From contig JBGCDW010000116.1 of the NCBI GenBank assembly GCA_045105775.1, positions 1 through 64,000 of the forward strand: a stretch of 64,000 nucleotides of DNA. Direction: 5' to 3'. Below are positions 1 to 8,110 of the stretch, one piece after another. A program made the translations under genes and the position numbers. This stretch comes from Aureispira sp045105775. Lineage in GTDB: Bacteria; Bacteroidota; Bacteroidia; Chitinophagales; Saprospiraceae. Below the pieces are notes generated by a model that worked only from the letters and a program-made list of their open reading frames with translations, had not been told where the DNA came from and ran no database searches. Positions within the stretch are counted from its first letter, which is position 1; each line of letters opens with the position of its first letter.

Positions 1-334
1 TTTAGTTCATAGCAGCGCTATGGAGTCAATTTTTAACACTCGCCTAGCGATCTGACTTAGTTTGTACGGTGTACAAACTAATCAGTAGGAAAAAATTAGC
101 TTTCATTAGCGACATTAGGCTATTCTTAAACAACTTCAATACTAAAATCAATTACTACTTCGTACTAGAAAACGCATTTATTTGATTATTAACAAAGCAA
201 AACACCTTTGCTACAAACAACAAACAAATTAATAATCAATTATAAGTCAGTTTTTATCTTGCAAATTAATTGCATATAGTACCTACTGATTCAGTGTACA
301 AAAAGATAAATGAAGTATTTAAACCACTACAACA
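1..334. other. Non-coding stretch with inverted repeats
   Basis: I see no gene in this stretch. It holds a strong hairpin at 57-81 (arms TTAGTTTGTAC and GTACAAACTAA around GGT), and a second, long-range inverted pair: AATCAGTAGG at 80-89 and CCTACTGATT at 282-291. The hairpin may end transcription of a gene left of the window. The long-range pair could be the ends of a small non-autonomous element, but this is uncertain. Confidence 0.5.
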
Positions 335-901
335 ATGAATATAAAACAGTTACTATTCTTGTGCTTGTTAGTATCCATGACGGTACTAGGTACTAGCCAT
401 CAAGCTTTAGCACAAAAAGGAAAAAAAGAAAAAGAGCCTAAAAAGGTTAAAGTGGCCAAAGGAGGTGGCAACTCTATAGCAGCTATCATGGTACAATTGA
501 GTAGTACAACCAGAGAAGAAAAAAATACAATGGATCGCTGCCCGTTGCACAATCGCCACATGAGCCTAAGCGATAATTATCGTGCTAATGCCTCCGATTA
601 TACGCCTGGCGATGAATACCCATTTGCCTATCAGCTTAATTATCGTCGTTATTGTCCTGTTTGTACACGTGTTATGTCTAAAGAAGTTAAGGATTTTGAA
701 GAAGAAGACAAAGCAGCCAGCAAAGAAAAAGTTACTTTTGAACGCTGTAAATTACACGCTACAGCACTCAAAAGCAACCCTGACCACAACAAAACCGATT
801 ACGAAAAAAATCCGTCGTCAGAGATGCCTCATGCCAAGCAATATTTGTTTAAGAATTATTGTAAGGTGTGTACCAAAGTGCATAAGATTCAGAACCCATA
901 A
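335..901 (+). CDS. Secreted protein with two Cys/His zinc-ribbon-like repeats, unknown function
   Basis: I do not recognise this 188-residue protein. It begins with a typical signal peptide (hydrophobic residues 5-20, Ala-Leu-Ala-Gln near 24-27), so it should be exported. A Lys-rich linker follows (28-42). The mature part has two similar units: C69-x2-H72 with C107-x2-C110, then C138-x2-H141 with C176-x2-C179, each pair about 35 residues apart and each second half reading NY/NYRRYC-x2-CT. Such spacing suggests two metal (zinc) binding knuckles or disulfides. The next gene starts 21 bases downstream on the same strand, so the two are probably co-transcribed. Metal binding is inferred from the pattern only. 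Confidence 0.75.
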   Translation: MNIKQLLFLCLLVSMTVLGTSHQALAQKGKKEKEPKKVKVAKGGGNSIAAIMVQLSSTTREEKNTMDRCPLHNRHMSLSDNYRANASDYTPGDEYPFAYQLNYRRYCPVCTRVMSKEVKDFEEEDKAASKEKVTFERCKLHATALKSNPDHNKTDYEKNPSSEMPHAKQYLFKNYCKVCTKVHKIQNP

Positions 902-922
902 CAGAACACGACAACACTCACT

Positions 923-1564
923 ATGAACACCATTATGATTTTGGCATTCATTGCTATTGGAGTTGGCCTTTACTTTTTGGCTCGCTTCCTACGCAATGTA
1001 CAACCAACAGGAGATGAAATTGACGAAGACTTGGTAACGCTCAAAAAAAGTGTGGCACAATTCAAAGGTGGTTTTATGCCTTGGACTGAAGAAATGTCGC
1101 CCAAGCAAATGGAGGAAATTATGGATAAGGATCAAAAACGCTCTGGTAGTGGGGTTTTCTTATCTAGAGATGGCAATCCCATTTTTGCTTATGCTTTTCG
1201 CAAATATATAGGGCCAGGGCGCAATGCGGTGCTCTACATTCTTTCTATGGATCACGAGTATATTTTTAGAATTACTAACAAAGGTACAGAAGTGACTGTA
1301 GATGATGTCAAACAAGGCTTGATTCGAGAAAATGGGGTCTTTTATGATGTGCGGAACAATGAAGTGGCCAAGCTAAAACGACATGGTGCAAGTAGTATCA
1401 ACAAAATTTTTATTGGTGAGGAAGAGGTAGCCAAAATCGCGCTGCCCGATGCGATTGCACACAAGGCTGTAGAAATAACCAAAATAGATTTGAGTCCACT
1501 AGAGCAAGAGCGCGTACGCACAATCGCTATTTATGACTTAATAGAAAATATGATTAAGGATTAA
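923..1564 (+). CDS. Membrane-anchored protein of unknown function
   Basis: This 213-residue protein has one N-terminal membrane segment (about residues 3-23) and a soluble remainder without a motif I recognise. The charged mix and lack of a cleavage site suggest a cytosolic domain tethered to the inner membrane, though the topology is not certain. It lies 21 bases after the Cys/His-repeat secreted protein and is followed by a terminator-like hairpin at 1589-1637, so the two genes look like a two-gene unit. No function is proposed. Confidence 0.75.
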   Translation: MNTIMILAFIAIGVGLYFLARFLRNVQPTGDEIDEDLVTLKKSVAQFKGGFMPWTEEMSPKQMEEIMDKDQKRSGSGVFLSRDGNPIFAYAFRKYIGPGRNAVLYILSMDHEYIFRITNKGTEVTVDDVKQGLIRENGVFYDVRNNEVAKLKRHGASSINKIFIGEEEVAKIALPDAIAHKAVEITKIDLSPLEQERVRTIAIYDLIENMIKD

Positions 1565-1588
1565 GAGATCCTTGTCTATTTCATAAAA

Positions 1589-1637
1589 GAGCAGCTATAA
1601 AGGTATATCACATCCTTCATAGCTGCTTATTTTTTGT
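1589..1637 (+). terminator. Rho-independent terminator
   Basis: An inverted repeat pairs AGAGCAGCTAT (1589-1598) with ATAGCTGCTTA (1619-1629) and is followed by a T-rich run. It sits just after the two-gene unit ending at 1564 and before a convergent gene. Confidence 0.65.
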
Positions 1638-1678
1638 GCTTAGTATACACGATTACTTTTCACCAGATGATACCATTT

Positions 1679-2263
1679 CTATTTACTAGAAACCGTTGCC
1701 AATTGATCTAATGCCTGAGTAAGTGCCCTTGCAAAATCTAAGGTCATTTGCAATTGCTGCTGACGAGCCGATGTATTAGGCAACCAAGCCCACCGAACAT
1801 ACAAGCGCTGGCGTTCTAGTACCAATTCTACAGCATCCAACGATTGAAATACGGATAAATAAGGATCAATAGTATGCAGTAGATGTGCAGCTAAAACGGG
1901 TTGATTACTCTGCAACTGCCAAGGTTGCCAAGCTGGATGTTCAGCCAAGAGATGACAATCCAAGCGTTTCTTGTGAGTTGTTTTTTGGTTGGAATGCTCT
2001 GCCAAGATAGATAACCAAGGAATATTCTCACAAGCTATAATCAATTCTGTTTTTTGTATGCGTATTTTCTCCTTTAAGGCATTCTCATAAAAACTGAGTG
2101 TCAGCCCATTGCCTTGAGCAATATAACTATACGCTTGATGGTACTTGCCATCTTGTTTTTTGATATTCCATTGAGTAATGTCTTGCCCTATATGGGATAA
2201 TAAAGTAAGAAGCACACTATTTAGGTCAGCGTGTGTTTCCTTAGCGAAAAAACGATGTAACAT
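1679..2263 (-). CDS. Hypothetical protein, 194 residues
   Basis: I do not recognise this protein. It has no signal peptide or membrane segment. Residues 1-110 alternate hydrophobic strands with charged loops and residues 150-190 look helical and Gln/Arg-rich. A TAnnTTTG-type promoter on the minus strand (2372-2379, about 110 bases upstream) supports transcription as a single gene. It is convergent with the unit ending at 1564 and divergent from the TPR-CHAT gene. Confidence 0.65.
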   Translation of the reverse strand: MLHRFFAKETHADLNSVLLTLLSHIGQDITQWNIKKQDGKYHQAYSYIAQGNGLTLSFYENALKEKIRIQKTELIIACENIPWLSILAEHSNQKTTHKKRLDCHLLAEHPAWQPWQLQSNQPVLAAHLLHTIDPYLSVFQSLDAVELVLERQRLYVRWAWLPNTSARQQQLQMTLDFARALTQALDQLATVSSK

Positions 2264-2371
2264 AAGAATTTCACTCTTTAGACAACTAACTTTGTAGTAG
2301 TTGCAAACAAAGAAGTTGGTCGGACAACTTCAACAATTAGTTCCAAGTAATCTAATATACTAATTTACCAT

Positions 2372-2379
2372 CAAAGTTA
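2372..2379 (-). promoter_or_regulatory. TAnnTTTG promoter element
   Basis: The minus strand reads TAACTTTG, an exact match to the Bacteroidota -7 element, about 110 bases upstream of the gene starting at 2263. No clear -33 element is visible. Confidence 0.45.
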
Positions 2380-2508
2380 CAAGTTTGTATTCAAGAGATG
2401 TATTTTTGCTATTCATTCCTTGTTTTGCCTATTTTATCCTATATCAGAATTAGTTTGGATCAAGAATGCATCTTCTACAACTTAGCAAAAAATAAACAAA
2501 AAAATTCC

Positions 2509-2516
2509 TATCTTTA
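2509..2516 (+). promoter_or_regulatory. Possible -7 promoter element
   Basis: TATCTTTA differs from TAnnTTTG by its last base and lies 35 bases before the start of the TPR-CHAT gene. It is weak evidence on its own. Confidence 0.3.
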
Positions 2517-2550
2517 ACTAGCCCCTTCCCTATACTTAGTTCGTCCCACT

Positions 2551-5500
2551 ATGAATAGAGCATATCCATTGTTGTACAGCTTGTTATTGCTGTTGGCTGT
2601 CTTATTGCACAGCACCAAAAGCAAGGCTCAACCCCTTGAGCAAGCCCAAACTTGGGTCAAAGAAGCAGAGCAAGCCATTTTTAATGCCAGTAATTTGGAA
2701 CAAGCACTCGCCTTGAACCAAAAAGCCGCACTTGTTTTCCAACAAGTAGAGGCAAAGGCAGGACTGTGCCATACCCAACTCAACACCATCACCGCCCAAC
2801 TCCAAGGCAATCAATTTCAACAAGCATGGACAAGTCTGCAAGCACTCTCACAAACATACAACCTAAAAGAACAACGCATCAAAGGCTTGTTACTCACCAA
2901 TCAAGCTTGGGCCTTGTGGGGCTTGGCGCAATACCCAGAAGCATTAATCATAGCCGATAGTGCCGCCCAATATTGGCAACAACAACAAGATCCCGAACAA
3001 TACAGTTATGCCCTGCTATTAGGAGCCTATGCGATTTATTATGATAAGAAAAATAATTTATTAGGCTTAGAAAGGCATATGCACCAACTGGAGCAAGTAC
3101 TCCAACAACAAGTCTCTCCTACCCGCTTAGTTGCCCGCCATTTTTACCAATTACAAAGTGCTATACAACGCCAACAAGGGCATATTGACCAAGCCATTGA
3201 ATACAGTTTACAAGGCTTAGGCTATGAACAACAAGCCCTAAAAATTAGCCAACAAGCACGCGACTCCAATCGAGTTGCAAAAAGTTACAGCCAATTGGGT
3301 AAGCTCTATGCCGATAATGGTGCTTTGGAGCAAAGCATTGGTTATTACAAAAAAGCCTTTGATTGGTATGAACAATTGCACAATTATGGTGAATTGCTCA
3401 AACTCTCGATGCGCCTAAGCAAATTGCTACACCGCCTCAAAAATTACGCCCAAGCCAAATTTTATGCCTCAAGCCTCAAGCTATACTGGCCCAAAGTATC
3501 CAGCAATCCCATTTGGCAAAAACGCAACAGTATTTTTCAACACATAGCAGTAGCTTATTATTATCAATACTTTGGCTATCACGATTCGTTGTTGATCTAT
3601 TATGATCGTCAATTGCCTTACATCAAAAAACACCAACTGGGTATCGACAAAGCTTATCAAAATATTGGTAAATCGGCCACCCTACTAAAGCAATATTCAA
3701 CCGCCAAAGAGGCTTATGAGTTTGCACTAAAATACACCAACCAGCATTATGCTCAAAAAGGCAGCAAGCCCGCTCAGTTGTACTGGAAATTGGGACAAAT
3801 TGCCTTATTACAACAAGATACCAACAAAGCTGTGGTCTACTTTGACCAAGCTGTTGTAGCTATTCTGCAACGAACACCCCCCAAAGATGGCAGCTTAATA
3901 GACCCTGAATTGTTTTCAGACAAAGCCCTAGCCGTCAACATCTATAGAGCAAGGGGGAATTTGTATTTTAATCAAGAAAACTATACCCAAGCTCAACAAG
4001 ATTTTGATCAATTGATTGCTTTGGCGCACTTTTTACGCGATCATTATACAGGCTTACGATCCAAATTTTCGTCTGCCCGACAATTGCGTTCTATTTATGA
4101 GCAAGCTGCTTTTTGTATTTGGCAACAACAGGGCAGTCAAGATCCCAATACCATAGAGCAAATTTTTCACTATGCAGAGAGTAGCAAGGGCAGTTTATTG
4201 TACGAACATTTGATCAAATTTAGAAATCAATATGCACATGCAGGGGTTGGAATACCCGATAGTTTATTGCAACAAGAAGAAGGGCTATTGCTACAAATTG
4301 CCTATTACCAAGAAAAGGAACGAACGGCCAAAATCAACCAAGCAACCAAACAGGCCCGTCTTTATTTTGATAAGGTGTTTGCCTTGCAACAACAATTACA
4401 AACCTTAGAACACCAATTGGAGCAGGCTTATCCTCATTACAAAACATGGGATCACGGCCGTTCCAAAACCCCCAACCTAAGCAAATTGCAAGCGGCCTTA
4501 AATGTCAATCAGGTATTGGTAGAGTATTTTATTACCCATAGCCACTGCTTTATTATTTATATCAGCCAAACGGAAAGCATCCTAAAAGCCATTCCTAAAC
4601 ATGCCCAAGGACGATTTGAGAAAAAAGTAGAACAACTGCACCATTTGCTCTCGCACATTGAGCAGGCACAGCAAGATTCGACGGCTTATGATAAGTTTGT
4701 AGAAAATGCCTATTGGTTTTATACCCATTATTTGGAACATCCTATTCTCAAAGGCAAAAAAGAACTGCTCTTATTGCCCGATCAAGCCCTGCACTATATT
4801 CCTTTTGAGGTCTTGCTCTCCCAAAAAGCAACCAAACCCAACAACTACAGCACGCTTCCCTACTTGCTAAAAGACTATGCCTTGCACTATCATTACTCGG
4901 CGGCTCTCTTCTTGCACACCCAAACACAACAAAATACCCAATCGGGCAGAGTCTTGGGCTTTGCGGCCACCTATGGCGCGCAAAATGACTACTTGGCACT
5001 CTCTCCTGCCTTGCGCAAAGAACGCAGCAAGGCGGAAGTGCAAACCCACAATTATTCCGCGCCCATTCCTGGTACGATGGATGAACTTCTATTCTTGCAA
5101 AAAAACTTTAAAGGAGATTATTTCTCTGGGGACTTGGCCAATGAACGCCAGTTTAAGCAGCAGTTTAGCGAACAGGATTATGGCGTGGTACACTTAGCCA
5201 TGCACGGCACCATTGATTACAACCAACCTGCTTATTCTTCCTTGGTGTTTACGGAGAATTTGGACAGCTTGGAAGACAACTTGCTCTATGTCTACGAAAC
5301 CCAACACCTCAATGGACAACAGGCCAATTTGGTGGTGCTCTCGGCTTGCAAAACGGGCTACGGACGCAATATCGAGGGCGAAGGCATTATCTCATTAGGC
5401 CGAAGTTTTATGCACGCAGGGGTGCCCAGTGTGGTCATGACCTTGTGGGAACTCAATGATGCTGCCAGCATCCGCCTCATGTCCAATTTCTACGCCCTGC

Positions 5501-5727
5501 TCTCGCAAGGCATCCCCAAAAACGAGGCACTCCGCCAAGCCAAACTCCAATACCTGAACGACAATCGTGGTATTGCTACACATCCTTTTTTCTGGGCAAG
5601 TCCGATTTTGATTGGGAATACAGTGGGTATTCCTGTAGAGCAACGTCAACAGCCTTGGATGCTTTGGGCTTTGTTGGGTGGGCTAGGAATTGGGGTGGTG
5701 GTTTCTTGGGGGGTGTTTGGGCGGTAA
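2551..5727 (+). CDS. TPR-CHAT domain protein (caspase-like peptidase)
   Basis: The 1058-residue product has a signal-like hydrophobic start (residues 5-27), a long array of tetratricopeptide repeats (roughly 60-500), a helical linker, a CHAT domain (about 700-1020) and a C-terminal membrane segment (about 1037-1056). CHAT domains are caspase-like cysteine peptidases. The expected catalytic pair is present: H885 in HLAMHG and C933 in LSACKTG, followed by the typical GEGIISLGRSFMHAG and VMTLWELND stretch. TPR-CHAT proteins are common in Bacteroidota and some act in immunity (for instance the Craspase partner TPR-CHAT), but many have no known role. The presence of both a signal-like N terminus and a C-terminal anchor suggests a membrane-bound form whose topology is unclear. 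It lies immediately upstream of the NTase-EAD11-LRAT islet but is much less AT-rich, so it may be a separate unit. Confidence 0.88.
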   Translation: MNRAYPLLYSLLLLLAVLLHSTKSKAQPLEQAQTWVKEAEQAIFNASNLEQALALNQKAALVFQQVEAKAGLCHTQLNTITAQLQGNQFQQAWTSLQALSQTYNLKEQRIKGLLLTNQAWALWGLAQYPEALIIADSAAQYWQQQQDPEQYSYALLLGAYAIYYDKKNNLLGLERHMHQLEQVLQQQVSPTRLVARHFYQLQSAIQRQQGHIDQAIEYSLQGLGYEQQALKISQQARDSNRVAKSYSQLGKLYADNGALEQSIGYYKKAFDWYEQLHNYGELLKLSMRLSKLLHRLKNYAQAKFYASSLKLYWPKVSSNPIWQKRNSIFQHIAVAYYYQYFGYHDSLLIYYDRQLPYIKKHQLGIDKAYQNIGKSATLLKQYSTAKEAYEFALKYTNQHYAQKGSKPAQLYWKLGQIALLQQDTNKAVVYFDQAVVAILQRTPPKDGSLIDPELFSDKALAVNIYRARGNLYFNQENYTQAQQDFDQLIALAHFLRDHYTGLRSKFSSARQLRSIYEQAAFCIWQQQGSQDPNTIEQIFHYAESSKGSLLYEHLIKFRNQYAHAGVGIPDSLLQQEEGLLLQIAYYQEKERTAKINQATKQARLYFDKVFALQQQLQTLEHQLEQAYPHYKTWDHGRSKTPNLSKLQAALNVNQVLVEYFITHSHCFIIYISQTESILKAIPKHAQGRFEKKVEQLHHLLSHIEQAQQDSTAYDKFVENAYWFYTHYLEHPILKGKKELLLLPDQALHYIPFEVLLSQKATKPNNYSTLPYLLKDYALHYHYSAALFLHTQTQQNTQSGRVLGFAATYGAQNDYLALSPALRKERSKAEVQTHNYSAPIPGTMDELLFLQKNFKGDYFSGDLANERQFKQQFSEQDYGVVHLAMHGTIDYNQPAYSSLVFTENLDSLEDNLLYVYETQHLNGQQANLVVLSACKTGYGRNIEGEGIISLGRSFMHAGVPSVVMTLWELNDAASIRLMSNFYALLSQGIPKNEALRQAKLQYLNDNRGIATHPFFWASPILIGNTVGIPVEQRQQPWMLWALLGGLGIGVVVSWGVFGR

Positions 5728-5832
5728 AACAATTTAAATTATTTAAAATTTAAAATAAATTTAAATTTGTTATTATTTTTATTCTTTATTTAGTATAATT
5801 GCAATTAAGCAATGTTAACTAAATAAAAGTAA

Positions 5833-6588
5833 ATGACAGCGGACAATTACATAATAAAAATAATAAACAAGAAAAAAAGCCCAAATCTTACATTTTATGA
5901 CTCTCGATTAACAGACATAAAGCGAGTAATAAGGAAATGGGCCGGTTCTCAATTATCTGAGATAAAACTTTCAGGTTCTTGCATAAAAAAAACAGCATTA
6001 AAAGGAAAATCGGACTGTGATCTATTTATTTCACTAAAACCAACCACTTCGAATACCCTGAAATATATATATGAGTCGTTAAACAACTCTGTAAAATCAG
6101 CAGGTTATAATACAATAAAACAAAATGTATCCATTGCGATAAAGACAAATGGACTAGATATTGATTTAGTGCCAGCAAGAATAATTGCCGGATCCAAAAA
6201 CTATCATAATTTATACTTAAGTAAGAAAGACTCAAGGTTACAAACTAACATTGAAATACATATTAATAATGTCGTAAATTCTGGTAGACAGGAAGAAATA
6301 ATGGCAGCTAAAATATGGCGAGAACTAAATGGATTAAAATTTCCATCAGTATACTTAGAATTAGTGATAATAGATGCTTTAAAGTATAAGCGAAAAAAAC
6401 AGCCAGCAAAAAATTTTATCACAGTTCTTGAATACTTTAGAGATTCATTTGTCAATAAGTCATTTATTGACCCTTCAAATTCTAATAATTTTATTTCTAA
6501 TATGATTTACAAGTATCAAAAAGAAGAAATACAAAAGGCTGCACGTAAAAGTTTGAAACAAAAAAATTGGGAGGATATAATTTATTAA
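5833..6588 (+). CDS. Nucleotidyltransferase of the CCA/OAS/CD-NTase superfamily
   Basis: The 251-residue protein shows the pol-beta-type nucleotidyltransferase signature: G48-S49 followed by D61-x-D63 (GS...SDCDLFI) and a third acidic strand, LDIDLVP, with D109/D111. The C-terminal half carries DPSNSNN (213-219) and ends in a helix with KNWEDII, a layout typical of the CCA-adding/OAS1/CD-NTase group rather than of small MNT toxins. It should join nucleotides to make an oligonucleotide, or transfer a nucleotide to RNA or protein; the product cannot be told from sequence. The next gene starts one base after its stop codon, so the two are translationally coupled, and that gene encodes an EAD11-like adaptor. 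The DNA is far more AT-rich than the flanks, suggesting transfer. A role in antiphage signalling is inference. Confidence 0.8.
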   Translation: MTADNYIIKIINKKKSPNLTFYDSRLTDIKRVIRKWAGSQLSEIKLSGSCIKKTALKGKSDCDLFISLKPTTSNTLKYIYESLNNSVKSAGYNTIKQNVSIAIKTNGLDIDLVPARIIAGSKNYHNLYLSKKDSRLQTNIEIHINNVVNSGRQEEIMAAKIWRELNGLKFPSVYLELVIIDALKYKRKKQPAKNFITVLEYFRDSFVNKSFIDPSNSNNFISNMIYKYQKEEIQKAARKSLKQKNWEDIIY

Positions 6589-6589
6589 G

Positions 6590-7288
6590 ATGGGAATCAA
6601 GAAACTAAAGGAAAAACTTCAAGATTTATTTGAGGCTAACAAAGTCAAAACAGCTCTTTCATTGCTAAAGAAAGAACTAGATCGAGAACGAGAAAAATAC
6701 ACGCAGTTTCTTTCCCTAAGTCGAAGATTTAACCAAGTTCAAGATCAAAGAATGGCAAATACTATTGACTTTAATAATGGTAATATTGAGTTAAATAAAA
6801 TTGGTGGGGCTATTTTAGATTTTATAGAAACTTTAGACTCTTCTGATTTAGGGCAGGCAAGCCAGTTTGTTCATTTGGAAGTCCTCAATGAAATTGTTGT
6901 GTTTTCTAAGATTGATAAAGCAGAAAAAGTAAAGTTTTTTTTTAATCAGTTGAATTTTTCAAATATTTCAGTACACAGTATTGAGGAATTCAAAAATGTT
7001 GACTATGATCAGTTTGACCTTATTATTTTTGACAATAGAGATATTCCTCCTTGTTTCTCAAAAAATAAGTTAGAGGAATTAGATAAAGAAATTAAAACTT
7101 TACTCTTACAACGAATTGAAATAATGGAATCAGTAATTAAAGATTCATCAAAATTCATCATACACTATGGAGAGTTTTTATACTGGCTAAATTTCAACAG
7201 AGAAAGAATTCAAGCTGCTAATTCTCAATTTTCACTTTATGCAAGAACAAAAGAAGTAATTGAATTTGTCAATACATACAGAATATAA
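6590..7288 (+). CDS. EAD11-like adaptor domain fused to an unassigned alpha/beta domain
   Basis: Residues 1-82 of this 232-residue protein resemble effector-associated domain 11 (EAD11), a small helical adaptor of prokaryotic conflict systems. The family pattern is visible: ALSLLKKEL at 22-30, the LSxSRRFN core at 41-48, and a final helix starting IELNKIGGAILDFIETL. Residues 95-232 form an apparent alpha/beta domain with strands EIVVFS (101-106), ISVHS (126-130), DLIIFDN (143-149) and KFIIHYG, reminiscent of receiver, TIR or flavodoxin-like folds; I cannot assign it. EADs recruit partners bearing the same domain, so this protein probably links a sensor to an effector. It is coupled to the upstream nucleotidyltransferase and lies 128 bases before an LRAT-like gene. 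The EAD11 call is by eye and needs a profile search. Confidence 0.7.
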   Translation: MGIKKLKEKLQDLFEANKVKTALSLLKKELDREREKYTQFLSLSRRFNQVQDQRMANTIDFNNGNIELNKIGGAILDFIETLDSSDLGQASQFVHLEVLNEIVVFSKIDKAEKVKFFFNQLNFSNISVHSIEEFKNVDYDQFDLIIFDNRDIPPCFSKNKLEELDKEIKTLLLQRIEIMESVIKDSSKFIIHYGEFLYWLNFNRERIQAANSQFSLYARTKEVIEFVNTYRI

Positions 7289-7358
7289 AAAATTATTTAA
7301 ATAACAATATAATAAGTTTCATTCTTAACAACCTGAATTTAAATTAAAAATTCATTCA

Positions 7359-7388
7359 TTGGAAAATCAGAAAATTTTCTAATTCCAA
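7359..7388. promoter_or_regulatory. Dyad upstream of LRAT-like gene
   Basis: TTGGAA (7359-7364) pairs with TTCCAA (7383-7388) around an inner palindrome GAAAATTTTC (7370-7379). It lies 29 bases before the LRAT-like start, where it could be an operator or a weak terminator/attenuator separating the third gene from the first two. Confidence 0.35.
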
Positions 7389-7416
7389 CAAATTTATAAC
7401 TAAACCATAAAAAATC

Positions 7417-7839
7417 ATGCCTACACTTAATCTTAACAAATTAAAAATTGGTGATAGACTAGTAAGAACCAAAGGAGGAATTTTTTCTAAACACCATGTT
7501 TTATATGCTGGCTTTTGGAATAATCAACACTTAATTGCAGAAAATCAAAATGGATTTGGAGTCCGCTATTACTTACTAAGTGATTTTCTTAACGAAGGAA
7601 CTCTAAATAAAATTGAGCATTACAATTTTTCTGAAAACGCTCAAGCTATTGTTCTTGACAGAATCAATAAGAAAATAGGTACAGCATATAATCTTACTGC
7701 ATATAACTGTGAGCATTTTGTAAATGAAATATTAAATGGGGTTGCTGAAAGCAAACAAGTTAAAAATGCAGTTGCTATTGGAATTGGGGTTAGTCTTTCT
7801 TTATTTGCAATTGCACTGCTCTCTGGCGAACACGAATAA
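7417..7839 (+). CDS. LRAT-fold (NlpC/P60-like) enzyme with C-terminal membrane anchor
   Basis: The 140-residue protein matches the lecithin:retinol acyltransferase (LRAT) family of circularly permuted papain-like enzymes: a first strand with GDRLVR, then H26/H27 in KHHVLYAG, and the catalytic motif N97-C98-E99-H100-F101. A single membrane segment follows (about 117-135) with a short charged tail. LRAT and related enzymes are thiol acyltransferases, phospholipases or peptidases acting on lipids or peptides, so this is a candidate membrane-acting effector. It follows the nucleotidyltransferase and EAD11 genes at a 128-base gap in the same AT-rich block. The catalytic assignment is confident; substrate and link to the upstream genes are inference. 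Confidence 0.78.
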   Translation: MPTLNLNKLKIGDRLVRTKGGIFSKHHVLYAGFWNNQHLIAENQNGFGVRYYLLSDFLNEGTLNKIEHYNFSENAQAIVLDRINKKIGTAYNLTAYNCEHFVNEILNGVAESKQVKNAVAIGIGVSLSLFAIALLSGEHE

Positions 7840-7875
7840 AATTTCACTAAATAATCACCCCATAAGCCTAAACAT

Positions 7876-7913
7876 ATATTGGAGTTGGTTCAAGAGAACA
7901 AAAACTCCAATAT
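7876..7913 (+). terminator. Hairpin after the NTase-EAD11-LRAT block
   Basis: ATATTGGAGTT (7876-7886) pairs exactly with AACTCCAATAT (7903-7913) across a 16-base loop, 36 bases after the LRAT stop codon. The T run behind it is short (CTTTAAG), so it is a weak terminator. Confidence 0.5.
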
Positions 7914-8110
7914 CTTTAAGCTATGAAACAGAAAAAATAATTGATACGATTCGATTGGGTAATGAAGAAATTGCTCCGAGATAATCGAAAATGAACAAAA
8001 AACTAAACAGCATGTGCTACCCAACACACCAGACTTTCCAATAGCCGCCTGTCAGGAAACAAAAGATTGACTTTTTCTATCAGAATGGGTATATTGTAAG
8101 AAAAGTATTT

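Noticed and set aside
582..926. Open frame overlapping the Cys/His-repeat protein
   Set aside because: It lies in another frame inside a gene with a signal peptide and paired Cys motifs, is low-complexity Lys/Leu-rich, and has no independent start signal.
7736..7984. Open frame running past the LRAT-like gene
   Set aside because: It overlaps the NCEHF-bearing frame out of phase, and its tail crosses the hairpin at 7876-7913; only its last few residues look protein-like, which could be a relic but is not enough for a call.
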